Part shown: positions 34,318 through 53,848 of the stretch, piece after piece | How the letters are laid out: every line of letters starts with the position of its first letter | Position numbering within the stretch: position 1 is the stretch's first letter | Source of the DNA: Myrica gale | Taxonomy: Eukaryota; Streptophyta; Magnoliopsida; Fagales; Myricaceae | Direction of reading: 5' to 3' | Assembly (NCBI GenBank): GCA_963930655.1 | Contig: OZ005608.1 | Coordinates: 1,054,001 to 1,118,000 of the forward strand | DNA: 64,000 bases | Translations under genes and position numbers: made by a program | The notes under the pieces: generated by a model | The model's input: only the letters and a program-made list of their open reading frames with translations | Databases searched by the model: none | Told to the model about the DNA's origin: nothing

Positions 34318-36677
34318 AAATATTCTGTACCTCCTGTTGCAAAATACGCCGGCACGTGAGATGACAATTTTGTACAATAGTACCCTTTGTGTATTGTATT
34401 TTTTGTATGGCCAGATCCAACGCGGTATGTGTATCGATGATTGTAGAAAAGGTAGCGTATTGTAGCACTGAAAGGGAACATATCTGTATACTGCCGTCCG
34501 TTGGATATTCTGAGTCTTCTTTTTTCTTGATGAATGCAAATTTCTCTCAGGATATGGTTAATGCACTTTCCGAGTTTTGATGCTGATTTCTTGTCGATAA
34601 ACTTCCTAGTTTTATGTTGGTGTATTTTCAGACATCAAAACATGGAAAGGACACATTATACGTGTCATCACATCAAGTATTAAGCAGGCTAAATATTTTA
34701 AAATATATGGACACTATATCGTATGGACCGATATGGTTGGACTTTGTGTGATCTGCACGTGGCTTTATGTACAACGTTGGAATCGGGGGTATAAAATGGG
34801 CTCGCCCCGAATCACCTGCTGGAAAATTGACTGCCCACGATCTGGTTTTGGTGAGTTCTAGAATGGGCCTAGATCTATATGGTCAGCCCATTTTTTCCTA
34901 AAACTTGACCCTTGCAGTGAGGGCCTGGTCCGTGTGGCAATGAGGCTAAACGATAGTGTTGGCCCACCAAGTGATTCTCCGTATGCCTCATCTCTCCCTA
35001 TGAAGGCCGCAAGATTATATAATCTTCATTGTAGGAAACGACTTCGTCTTCTTTCTTTTCTTTTTTTTCCCTGGAGCTTGCAATTGTTGTGGCTTGTTGG
35101 GGTAATTTATATTGACCAAGGTTGGATTTAATCCACGCTCTCTAGCCTTCCTACATACTTTTTTTTATCCCTATTCTTTTTATTCCGAATGTGGTGGCTT
35201 TGAGACTTGAGAAATTACAAAGAGATTTTTTGTGTGCAGTGATGATGGTGTTCACAAATTTCATTTGCTCAATTGGGAGAAGATGCATTCTCCTATTCAG
35301 TCAAGGGGTCTGGGGCTTAGGAGATTGTTTTTGTTTAACAAACCCTTGTTGGGCAAGTGGTTGTGGCGATTCGCTAATGAGAGAAATAGATTGTGGAGGA
35401 GTGTGGTTGCGAAGAAGTATGGTACTACTGGGGGCAGTGAACCCCCTTGACATTGAGTGGTTCTTATGGGGTGAGCCTTTAAAAACATATTAGCAGAGGT
35501 TGGGTTTCTTTCTTTGAACATATTAAGTTTGTATTAGGCAATGGTCAGATAATTCGTTTTGGCATGATAATTGGTGCGGTGGAAGAATTTTTTGTTGTAA
35601 GGATGCTATGGTGGCATAATGTTTGGAACCTGGATCTATTTCCGTAGTGTGGAACGTGCACTTTTTCTCGATCTGCTAATGATTGAAAAGTGGGGAAGTT
35701 CGCTGCATTTTTCTGTACTCTCTATGAACAGGTGTGGCGTAGAGGTGGAGAGGATAACCTGATTTGGTTAGCCCTAAACGTGGTATTTTTTTTGTTAGGT
35801 CTTTCTATGACTACATTCCTGTGGTAACAGTTCTAAGTCTTTCCCTTGGCATGGGGTGTGGAAGGCCAAAGTCCCTTCACGTGTATCATTTTTTTTTGCG
35901 GGAGGCTTCTCATGGATGAATTTAAACTATTGACAATCTTCGAAGAAGGGGAGTTTGTGTCACAAATTAGTGTTATATGTGTAAGGGTGACGATGAATAT
36001 GTTAATCAACTATTATTGCATTGTCAGGTGGCTGGAGGCCTTTAGATGCATGTCCTTGGTATTTTGAATGTTGATTGGATAATGCCAGAAAGGGTGGTGA
36101 ATGTGCTTTGTTGTTGGGATCGAAAATTTACAGATCCTTTTGACAAGGCAATTTGGAAGATGATTCTTGCATGTATATGGTAGTGTCTTTGCAAGGAGAT
36201 GTGTTTCAATTTCTTTTCTTGTGGGCTTCTGCTGTGTTGGGGGGGCGTTTTCTAGACTTTTTTTATTTTATTTTATTAGCTTTTTTGTTTGTATGCTTTG
36301 AGTGATTTTAGTAAAATCTTTGTACTGACTTCGAATCTTTTTTTTTAATAAGATTGAGCTTACTTATATCGAGTGCGCTAGGGTTTCCCATATTGTGTTA
36401 CAAGTGAGTGAGGTCCTGGACAAAGAATAGCAACACGAAAGCCTAAAACATATCTTGAGAAAATAAAAAAATTGATAACTACGAGAAATAAATAGAAGAT
36501 GGCTTATAGATTACAGGAGCTATAAGGGGAATCTTCTGGCTGGAATTGGGGGTACCAAACCTGCTCAGCCCCCTTCAAAAACAAGGCCCATTCTCGTTTT
36601 GTTACGTAAATATAAGATTACAAATCCTTGGTACTTTGAGAATCCTAAGAATTCGAGGACCTCTAATACAAAAATTT
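34318..36677. other. Intergenic region between convergent CALS9 and C3H43
   Basis: Holds the 3' UTRs of two converging genes. The only recognisable content is the LINE remnant at 35118-36372. No other gene is seen. Confidence 0.7.
35118..36372 (+). mobile_element. LINE G, degenerate 3' half
   Basis: Starts in the RT thumb region (+ strand CTCTCTAGCCTTCCTACATA, shared with LINE D at 19329) and continues through LEKLQRDF-like and [22 protein letters not shown]-like pieces in several frames to the shared 3' tail AATAAGATTGAGCTTACTTA at 36347. It has many frameshifts and stops. No A-run or target duplication remains, so it is older than LINEs C and D. Confidence 0.8.
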
Positions 36678-39600
36678 CTACACAGGCTGTTGAAGTGTAG
36701 CTTCGCTTCCGCTTCCGCTTCCAGGGACCCCAACCCTTTCTGTAGTTACAGAGCTTCCAAAGGAAGGATGCTGATCAAGTCGTGTCGCAGGCAAAGAAGC
36801 TGGGTGTATTGGATGGTCAAACTTACAAGCAGGCCCAAACTTGCAAATGCCATAGCGACTATAATGCGAACAGATATTCTGATCCTGGATTTCAAAGGAA
36901 ACAAATTCATGAGAGGAACTAATCAGAGCATATAAAGCATCCGAGAAACTTTTCAGAACGAAATGAATATTAAGAACCGTATGATAAACTTCATCTTGTT
37001 TTTAACATATCTCAAGACTGTTAAATAGTCTACCAATATGAACTTACAGGTCTCAAAGGAAGACCCTTGTCACTGAGAGCGCATGGAAGCGACTTCACCA
37101 TCCCATCCTTAGGGTGGTGATATTTGCAATTAGATTTAAACTTACAATCCCCAGTTTTTAAGAAATAACTGCACTCAGGTTGGCCAGGTCGCTCTGGATA
37201 TTCTTCAACTTGAATCTGCTGCTGATGACGTGTATACAAATTAGTTTCTGCCGGTGTCGGGCTCATGACATAAGTGACGGGCAGATGTATACTCCTTTCT
37301 GGTGGATATACAGGAGCCTTAACAGTCCAAAAACAAATGAGATTAATAGGATTCATTTACTATGTCTCATCCATTCATCCCATTTAATCAATTACTTGGC
37401 AAAAGAAAAAGGAAAAAAAACACTAAATAGAAGATAACCTAGCCATGAGGCACAAAACATAAACCACACCCTACGAGATAAAAAAGTTTGTTGCATGTAT
37501 TCCCATGGGTGCAAAAAGTGCCCGAGACGTAGACTGGCTGGAGAACTACCAGATTTTTCAAAAGCAGAAGAGCAACTACACGATGATCCTTTCTCCTTAC
37601 CTAGCATTTAAATTCTCGCAAAAAGGCATTTGGAACCCCATGATAAAATCCCAACTTGTGGGATATAATATAGAACCTCTTTTATCCATTCCAGCTACCA
37701 TGGAAGGCCATCCCGTCAACCTCAGTTCAACCATTAATTCTAAGGATTACATTGAGGACAAATATCGTTTCAGATAATACCAAAAACAGCAAGTACAACT
37801 CATGTATGAGATCACTTTCTTTCAATAATTGACTTGTGAGATGCCAAGGGGTACAGTCCCAATAGTTCTTGGGTTGAGTCACTCAAAGAATTTGTCAAAC
37901 GAACATGTTTGTAACTTTTTCTGAGACATATCACCCCAATACCTTTAACAATATCTTTTATCCCCCAAATGCCTTGAGAAGAAGAGTAGCAGTACTCTTT
38001 TTTGTTATGTAAACCCAACATCCCAGAATAAGCTAAGTTTAACATTGATAACAAATGGAAATGCAAGCATAATTGTCTGTATGCAGAGACATCATATTAA
38101 AAACCAAAACAATTACATTGGCACTGGCTGCAGGACACAATTTAAACCACAAAGATTGGGAAATAACAAGGACTATGCACTTAGATAATAATTTTATAGA
38201 CCAAAGAATAGCAGCATTTTCAGAGGATTGACATCCAAGATGGCACATGAAACTTACTTAATTCAATACACAAGTGACGATAGTACATAAAATATGAAGT
38301 ACCTGATACCCATTCCATTCTGGGCTTTGGGGATGCATAGGTGAAGGCACCATCGGTACAAAGGGAGCAGTTTCATTCAATGTCCTAGGCGAAGACCAGG
38401 ATGTCAGTGATGATTGCAAAGCATCTAATGCAGCAGATTCTCCATTTCCAAATCCTGAAGCGTTGTCACTTCCTCCCACTGCTGTAGGGTCAGGATGATT
38501 AAACCTACAGTTTGCACCATACTTGCAGGAGCCAGTACGCATGTAGTAGGGGCACTCTTTCTCTCCCTGGGATGAATTATTGCAATTTATCAAAATAACT
38601 GCTCCCCTAGACCATGGAAAGCTACTAAAGAGAATCTCACAACAGAATTGAAGAATGAGAAACGATGAGCGAGATATAACATCACAGATGTGTCAAATTA
38701 TAATTAAGATATAGAAGTAATACCAATCGGATTGGCAAACCCAGAAAGTTAAGCTCTAGAAGTGTGGTTCCTGAAGTTTTGCCTTTACTGTGACTGTATC
38801 TGCAAGCTTTTCCATACTTGCACCCTCCTGAGCTCAGGTAATACTGAAACAATGCTCAACGGAAGAATTATAAGACCTCCAAAACAATCACTATTGCATC
38901 ATGCACATTGCACATAGTCCAACATATGGTACATAACGAGAGCAAATGTAAAAGTGAAGAAGAGATTTTCATCAATTTCATACAAAATAACACCTCCAAA
39001 AAAGTGGCCAAATAGTCATAAAAATTCCTTATCTCACATAATTATCTTCCATGGGATATAAAGATCTAACTTGCACATCACATACACTGTAACACAGATT
39101 GTTACCTAAGTTATTTATATGCATGGATTTTCAGATGACACAGATCCATGATCCACATTCAAATGTCTGAGAGGTCATTCTTACCAGATCTCTAACTACT
39201 CTTATTCTTTTCCCTTTATAAATTTGTGAAAGTACAGAAATTTTTGCACTTTCTGCAAGAATGGAAGAAAATCATTCCTTATTCAAACCATCAAGGTAAA
39301 CCCAGGCAACAGGTTTTTGGCAATCTAGTATGCTTTCTTCACATATTGCTCGGAAGAGATTTTTTTTTTGGGCGGGGCTAGGGGCAGGGACCATTTTGTT
39401 AATTGAACACACTATTTTTGGGCAGTGTTAATCACTAAAAGGAATCGTTTGTGTGTAATTCCAGTGGACCAAGCAGAAATTTGAATTTTGCTCAAACCTC
39501 CTCTACCTTTCCTAAACCACTTTCCTCGCAAGAGCCCAAAACATACTAGAATCTGAATAAATAATTTCACGCCAAAGAACTAATTACGAAAAATGGTGAG

Positions 39601-41447
39601 AGTTCATCAAACATTTTCACGTAGATACCTTAACAATCCACATTAGAGAAATAGATGCAATCTATTGCTAGGTGCCAATAGTTGAAGCTCCTATGTATCT
39701 TCGTAAACACAATGGACTTTAATTATGAAGAACGTGGAAGTTTTCTACCCTAGACTGCCCTTGCTTGAGATTAACTAGTAAAGGGTGGGATGCAGCAGGT
39801 GTAGGTTAAAAATTCTAGTTTCTTACTGTGGGCATGTAAGCATACCATAAATCCACACTCAGGTCTGGCATGAATCTACCAATTTGAACCATCACTCAAT
39901 GTTATGGAGAAACAGCGATATGATTCTTGACACACGTGAGCAATGTCGTTCAACACAATGTCATCAACATCAACAATACAACAATATATTTCCCACCTCT
40001 AACTAATTTCTCCGAAGGTATGAATTGAGTCCAAGAACCAACCTCCATTAGAGATGCCTGTAAGTATCTAGTAACTAAGCTAGGACCCACTTGGTAATTC
40101 AAATTAATTGAACCAGGTATTGTCCTATCTAGAGTCAGCTGCAAAGAAACATTAACGTAATTTTAATTTTCCATCAATCAGCTCTATCTTGGGCCATACA
40201 ATTAAACCATAAATATTCTTAATATTTATAAGAAAACGCATGAAAGATGTGATGCATGTTAGTAAAGCAACTCCTGTTAAAACTGAGCTAGCAAAGATGT
40301 CTGTTGAAGACCATGGTAACAGTGACAAGGACCTTGCATTCTGTCTGGCCTGGCTTCTCTGTAGATTCGTCCCATTCCTTCACCTTCTCCTTAACAGCCT
40401 TCAAATCAATACAATCAAGACACCCAAAGATTAAAAGTTAGGACGAGAATATTCCATTTATAGGAGGCTAGCCGAAAACTCCATTGATGCTTGAAAGCAA
40501 AACAAACAACACACCCACTACCCATTCATTTTGACGGAAATATTTTCCACCCATTAAAAAGGAAAATCGAGAGAGAAAAGGTACAAATCATCAACATCTA
40601 CAAGTGACATAAAACTAAAGTAAGAAAAATAAAATCCCTTGAAGCAAAACAATTACAAGCGAACATGTTCATAAACTAGTTTGCATCGAAACAAGCATAG
40701 TTATACATTACTCTCATGGAATCCCTACAAACGCAGTGTTCTACACGTCCACAACCTTTCTTTTTTTCTCTCCACTCGGACCAATCCGCCCGCAACAGAC
40801 TCAGCTTCTCCTTTGCTGAAACAATATTGGACAAATACATACACGAATAAACACACATAATCATAAACATATGACTAGGCGTATACCTGGGATTTCCGTC
40901 TCACGGGGTGATTGAACCTGCAATTGGCTCCAAACTTACACGTCCCAGTCTTGAGGTAAAAGGAGCAATCTTCAGCATCGGGACGCACCGGATACTGATA
41001 CTTATTGGTAACAGGATTACCATTTCTGTCATCACTGTCTTTTTCCTCTCCACCTTCTTCCACTACCACCTTGTCAAACACAATCTCATTATCGTTCCCA
41101 TTATCATCCCAAACGTTCCATTCTCTCTCACAGGCCCTCACTTCTTCCCAATTCGAATCCCCCTTCACTTCCTCAGCCTCCCGCGCTTCATCGGCCTCTT
41201 TCAAATCCCAGTTCCCATCTTTCTCAGCCTCTTCCTTCAGAACCGCTTCTGATATATCTTTCAAATCCAGGTGCTGAAGCTTATCCTGAATGGCGTCTGA
41301 ATCAACCTCTGCAGCGTGATTGGGATCCAACGGTGCATGATCGAGATCGGGATTAGGAGACTGCGAACACTGCAAACCTAATTTCGGGTCTTCGGTGTTG
41401 GAATTCGTAACGGAGATTGATTTTGATTTAGAGGCTCCCATCATCAT
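36678..41447 (-). CDS. C3H43: CCCH zinc finger protein with five fingers (C3H43-like)
   Basis: Exons (5' to 3' on the - strand): 41447-40887, 40398-40333, 38843-38724, 38566-38303, 37317-37048, 36884-36678, giving about 495 residues; all phases are zero. Five C-x8-C-x5-C-x3-H fingers are visible: [20 protein letters not shown] in exon 1, one split over exons 2/3 (ECK + [18 protein letters not shown]), [20 protein letters not shown] in exon 4, [20 protein letters not shown] in exon 5 and [20 protein letters not shown] in exon 6. The N-terminal 140 residues are acidic and look disordered. The family binds RNA or single-stranded DNA and is nuclear; a precise role is not known to me. The start is the first of three ATGs (41447-41439). 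From memory it matches At3g48440, next to REF6 as here. Confidence 0.9.
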
Positions 41448-41457
41448 CCCTCCACAT
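41428..41457 (-). other. Overlapping upstream ORF at the C3H43 start
   Basis: An ATG at 41457-41455, ten bases upstream of and out of frame with the main start, opens a nine-codon ORF (MWRDDDGSL, stop at 41430-41428) that overlaps the main start codons. A telo-box-like AAACCCTAAA (+ strand 41461-41470) lies just upstream. Confidence 0.5.
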
Positions 41458-42062
41458 TTCAAACCCTAAATTCGCCGAGAAAAAAGGAGGGGGGGGGGGG
41501 TGAGCGTTAGAGAAGTAAAAAGTATTTCTGTGCGAAAAGGTGTTACTTTTGAGGAAACCCACGTCTAAATGGTTTTGGTTTAATCGTCCTTTTCATTATT
41601 ATTCTCTTAATTATATTTACCCACAGAAAATAGACATGACTACCCCACCCCACACAAGGACAATATGCTTAGAAACAAAACAAATTATTGTGAACCCATA
41701 AGCTCTGCCTCTGGGCACCTGGATCTCTAGATCTTTGGATTGTTTTTCTTACAACGAATGGCTTTTGCTTAGACTGATAATTTAAAGGGATAATTGTTCA
41801 CCATGTTGATTGTGGTTTGGTTACCAGGATTAGCATCTGACATTCATTGGGGAAAAAAAAAAGGATGTTCAAGAATTGCTCAGTTTACAGTGAATAACTG
41901 GGTCCAATGAAGACCCCAGGTAGGCAAGCAGAATTAACAGTTGTTCTGAATAGCAATGACAGGGAAATCCTAAACCTATTTTTAAACCTAGCCCTAAACC
42001 CCCCCATCAATCGAATAACAGATTAACTAACGATGATAAATAAACATCCCACTTTAATTAAT
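41448..42062. other. Spacer between C3H43 and REF6
   Basis: About 0.6 kb holding the C3H43 promoter/5' UTR and the REF6 3' UTR, both genes on the - strand. It contains a G-run near 41490, and a second telomere-like cluster (AACCTA, CCCTAAACC) near 41980-42000. No further gene is seen. Confidence 0.6.
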
Positions 42063-49222
<7,160 letters not shown>

Positions 49223-49319
49223 TGATAATAGAAATGGAATTTATGTTGGCAAAGATTTTGGGTCTCTCATTCAAACCTACCCACCCATATTGAACTCTCA
49301 CGCAGCAGGAGAAGGCGAG

Positions 49320-49327
49320 AAGCAGAG
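49320..49327 (-). promoter_or_regulatory. CTCTGYTY motif about 100 bp upstream of the REF6 start
   Basis: The - strand reads CTCTGCTT, another match to the REF6 zinc-finger motif, in the 5' UTR or core promoter of REF6 itself. Chance occurrence is possible. Confidence 0.25.
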
Positions 49328-50015
49328 AAGCTATTCAGATTCCCTTCTTCATTTTGCCTTTAAGAAAATTTTAAAAAAATAATAAAAAGAGAAATATTTC
49401 TGATTCCCCTGTTTTCTAATGGGACAGAGGAGGAGAGGACAGGTGAAAATTTGTGGGAGGCAGAGAACTGGGACCGTGACTGGCTGGGAGGGTGTGGAGT
49501 TGACAGTGTGGGGTTTTATTCTGGGTTTGGGTAAACTTTCTGGAAATGACTGTCTTTTCTCTGGGATTTACGATTCCTGCCATTTCCATTTCATCACTTT
49601 TTGTGTTTCTGATTTTTGGATAATTTGAGTAGCCTAGCCAGTGAATTTGTGAAAACCAGTTTAGTGGGGGCAGAGGTGATTTTGCAGCTTTGCCCTTTAA
49701 GATTTATGTTTGTGGCCTAGTTATTTCCCTGTTTTGTACTTCTAGGTCTAAAGTTTGTGGCATTTGGATTCGGGTTATTTTTATTGGGTAATGATAAATC
49801 TCAAAAAATACCAGATGATCTGTAACCTAATCTCTCAATTAAGTAATCCATATAATTTGTATGAAGAATCAAATGTAGGATCGTATACCTAATTCGCATG
49901 ACTTTAAATGCATCCTAACAATGAGTCCACCTGAATTAAGTTAAACAAATATATTTTATTAAATTTTCTTTAATAATAAAGTTTTTTTCTAGATCTTTAA
50001 TAATAAAGTTATATG

Positions 50016-50279
50016 TCTTAAACCCCAAAGGGTTGGCCTGAGTGGTCACAGCTTAGGGCCTAGGATTTGCTCCTCCTGAGGTCCCAAGTTCAAATCCCCT
50101 CAGGTGCAAACAATTCTTTGGGGTCACTCCCTTAGCGAAACTGAAATTAACTGACATGTGTGGTTTGGGAGGGCTGCATGGCCCGGAGTTTACCGTGACG
50201 TTAAGCTCACTTCGTGCGTATACTGGGTCAGGTTCATCCGAGTTCGATGCACGTGGTTGGGTGCCCGAATTTTTCTCGT
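50016..50279 (+). mobile_element. tRNA-derived SINE
   Basis: The target duplication AAGTTATATG lies at 50006-50015 and 50280-50289. The 264-bp body has a pol III A-box-like TGGCCTGAGTGG at 50034-50045 and a B-box-like AAGTTCAAATCCCC at 50087-50100, about 40 bp apart as in tRNA genes. There is no acceptor stem, so it is a SINE and not a tRNA gene. The 3' end (CCGAATTTTTCTCGT) has a short T-run, not a poly(A). Confidence 0.85.
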
Positions 50280-50763
50280 AAGTTATATGCATTTCTTAGT
50301 CTGAAAAAGATATGGTGGGATGACTGGTGGATTAGAGAATTTGCAGTTTTGCCCTTTGGCCTTTCAGAATTATTTTGCCATGACCCAAGTTATTTTGCTG
50401 TTCAATGTTTATACTTTATAGACCTGTGAAAGTTGTTCTTTTTAAGTTTGACCCAGAATTTGGTAAAAGGGAGTCAAAGGAGGCCCAATAAAAGAATGAC
50501 ATGTCAGTGGCTATAAAAACTTAGCAGGACAAACGTTTCTTTGTGCCTATTGGGTTGCCGTGCAATCATGCAGACAATACATATAAGCAGATGCAGTACT
50601 GGTACTTCTTATCCAAATGTCAAACATCAATGAGTTAAAATTCTGCATTCATTTGAAGATGAAAGAATAAAAAACACTTAGCAGTCAAATTCCTACTTGA
50701 TTATCATATCATGCATTTACAGTAAGTGGGTCTCGTTTGTATTGCCCTCTTTCTACTACCCAT

Positions 50764-50797
50764 TCACACACACAGATATATATATATATATACACAC
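50764..50797. repeat. Compound CA/TA microsatellite
   Basis: (CA)n then (TA)n then (CA)n: CACACACACAG, an alternating AT run of about 17 bases, and TACACACGC. Confidence 0.85.
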
Positions 50798-52458
50798 GCA
50801 GAGATTTGTTAACCAAAGGAAAAAAAGAAAGTGTGCATAACTTTTTGGGGGTCTAAGGCGTTTCATTTTTTTTTTTGTCTAAGTGATCGAGGCGATTCAT
50901 GTACACCCAACTTCTCTACCATTAGAGAATTTCCCAGTTGGTTTTTTCCCACTTTAAAAACTCCCCCACTACCAAAAGACAAACATTTTTCAATCTCAGT
51001 GCATGGTTTTTCAAACCATTGTGCTTCTTCAGATGACATATTAAAACACCAAGGTTAGGTTCCTGTTTCTTTTGTGTACTTCAGTTGTTTGGCTGCAGAG
51101 AATGTGGGTATAAATTTGTCTGGAAAGCAGCTTCTGTTTGGCAAGCCATTTGATGACTTGTTCGACTCTAAATAAATGTCGGAAAAAGGTCATATTTGGT
51201 GTCAAACGAAAAGAGAGAGAAGAAAATGAAGTTGTACAGCACAGACATGAATAGTATGAAATATTGTACAAAAAATTTGCTGACTTAAATGAGTTTTGTC
51301 AATGGGTCGGTTAGTTTTTTCATAATTTGATATCGCGTCGAACTCAACTCGTACAAATATTGGGTCAAGTTATTTTGAACTTGAATATCAAGAACTTGTT
51401 ACCAAAAAAACTCCAAGTTAGCAGACATACTTACTACTAGGTTTGAATTTCAAAAACTTGTTTGTTTGGAGATTTGATCAATAACACATAAAGTTTTATG
51501 AGAATATTTCTTTTGAGTGCGTGCAGATAATATCTTTGTTTTAATGAAACTTGCCACCCCAAACTTCTACTTTTATTCGTAATGTGCCCTCAACTTTATT
51601 TGTTTTAGCAATTCACTTTCTTAAAAATGTTTATTTCTTTTAAGTTAAGATGAAAAATTATATAACAATCTTAAAGACTAAGGTTATGTTCGTTTTGAAG
51701 AGTTGTAGGATTTGAAGAGTTTTGTAAATTTTTAGGCGATGTTAAAGTTGTATTGGTATTTGTGTAGAGATTGATGATATGTAAAAAAATAATGATGATG
51801 TTTAAAGTTTTTTTTTCGAAAGCGGCTAGAATGCAGGACCGGTTGTTAAAAATTTAATATTTAATATTTTTTTTAAAAAGACAAAAACAGACAAAACAAT
51901 TCATCGAAAGCTGGGAAACAAGAGGCCGGCTTTTGCTGAATGCGCAGGGCCTTAGGGGACAACAGGTTATAAAATAAAATAAAAATGTCAGACGAATCCT
52001 GTGCTTTTTTTGTGACTCGCCGAACATGAAAGCTACAAGATTCGAATCCTGTGGCTTTCCTAAAACCGAACATCTCTTAAGTCTTCATCGAGGGTACATT
52101 GCAAGAGAACAAGAAAATGATAATTTGAGGATGTCAATTACCAATAATACTCGTTTGAGGTATAAATTACAAATAAAATAGTATGTCAATCTTAAAGGAT
52201 AATTATTTTTCTTATGTAACATGAGATATTTGTATCAAACCTGCAAAATTACTAAGATTGGAATCAGAATTGTACACCAGCGGCACCTGTATTAGAATAG
52301 ATCCCACTTGTATTTTATATTTTTTTTTCTGCGTCCGAATAGGACACTTCCACATGAGCTGTTTGTTATTTTATGAATAAAGTCGTTCGAAAATACACAT
52401 AAAAGGCAAAGCGAAGCAGCATTATTACGTATATGTGTTGTTTTTCTAAAACAATTAA

Positions 52459-52652
52459 GGTTGTGTTTGTGTTGTAATATTTTTGGTATGGAAATATGTG
52501 TTGGTATTGGGTTTAGTGAAAAGGTGAAGAGAGAGGTAATTTTTTATAATTTTTATAATTTTTTATATTTTTTATGGAATAGAGAGATTATATTAGAGTA
52601 TTTTATTAGGAGAGATAAAATTTTGGGAGAAGTTAGTTTTGCGAACGCAGCC
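52459..52652. mobile_element. Tourist-like (PIF/Harbinger) MITE
   Basis: A 194-bp AT-rich element starting GGTTGTGTTTG and ending CGAACGCAGCC, an imperfect terminal inverted repeat (GGYTGYGTTYG). It is flanked by TAA at 52456-52458 and 52653-52655, the 3-bp target duplication typical of PIF/Harbinger elements. No coding capacity. Confidence 0.75.
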
Positions 52653-53848
52653 TAAGTTGTATAAACTATTTTACGTGTCGGAATATGTATAAAATACAAG
52701 TACAAAAGGTAACAAAGCAAGATCTTGTAATCATTAGATTCCACAACGATCGCCCTCTACCAATTATAACAAGATGCCATCTCCCCCCCCCCCCCTCATA
52801 TCACGTAGCCCATGCAATTGGTGGGACCAAGAAAGGGACACAAAAAAAAAAGCCCGCAGTTTGATAATTACAAGATACAAATACATAGTTGTTCAAAAAC
52901 ATTTATCTTTGACCATCCAGATACATGAGCAATGAAAGGGAAAAGAGAACAAAAATATTAAATTAAAGATTAGTGAAATTGAAAAGGCCCTTTGGTAAAT
53001 ACATGTGGCCTGGAAAGGCCTAGGAAATTTGGTTTTCAGTGAGAAATCTACTCAGATATCCATCTCTGTTGGGCACCATTTAATACCATTTTATAATCAC
53101 TCTTTTGCTTTTGTTTGTACCTTGTCCTAGATAGTACCCACGCCCTAATAATCCAAGCTCGAAGAATGCAGTGAAAGTTCATAGAGTGGGCGTCAAAGAT
53201 GCTCTCTTGAGATGGGCCATGAAGGTGTGTTCCCTTTACTTTTCCAAAACTTTCAACTTAGGCAATATATTGGCCCAATAAAACCACTAACCCCAATTGA
53301 TCTTCCATATGCATATGTAAGTCGGACCTTGCTACAAATATTGAAGAAGTATCAGGAAAAGGCTTCCCTTGACATATTCACAAAGTAGACTTCTGGTAGA
53401 ATCTGGCAGAAACATCTTTTAAGAGGGAACATGCTAACATTTATGTGGAAACCTCATTGTGCTTGGAATCTGGGCATGCTCGTGAAAGCTCAAGTGTAAC
53501 TGGGCAATGATCACTTCCAAAAAATCCTGCAGAGTCGAAAATCAATGTTTTAGATATCTTTGTAGAGACAAGGGGTAAGAACTAGTGCAGGTACTGACAT
53601 GTAAGGAATAAAGTTCCAATGTCACTTTTGTCAGCTATTTTGTTTTGAAATCACAAAGCTCTCCTTTTCAAATGGCACCACCATAGAAGATAAAAGTTAC
53701 TTCATTGAAAAATACCAAAGTAGGACGTATTCACAAACCCTATATCTTTGCATGACCAAATTGAACTCATTTTAACACCCTGAAAGATATAAAAATAAAT
53801 GGATATCACGACTGCAGTCACCCCCTTCCAATATAAAAGGGACACATT

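Larger units (their letters stand above)
49223..53440. other. Intergenic region upstream of REF6
   Basis: Contains the REF6 5' UTR/promoter, a SINE (50016-50279), a compound microsatellite (50764-50797) and a Tourist-like MITE (52459-52652). A MITE-like left end (TAA then GGTTATGTTCGTTTTG) sits at about 51698 without a matching right end. The rest is AT-rich with no supported gene; the short ORFs here lack homology or codon structure that I can recognise. Confidence 0.65.

Noticed and set aside
49419-49628. + strand ORF of 69 codons near the REF6 promoter
   Set aside because: No recognisable homology; lies in the upstream region of REF6.
50034-50100. tRNA gene suggested by A and B boxes
   Set aside because: No acceptor stem or anticodon arm; the flanking duplication shows a SINE.
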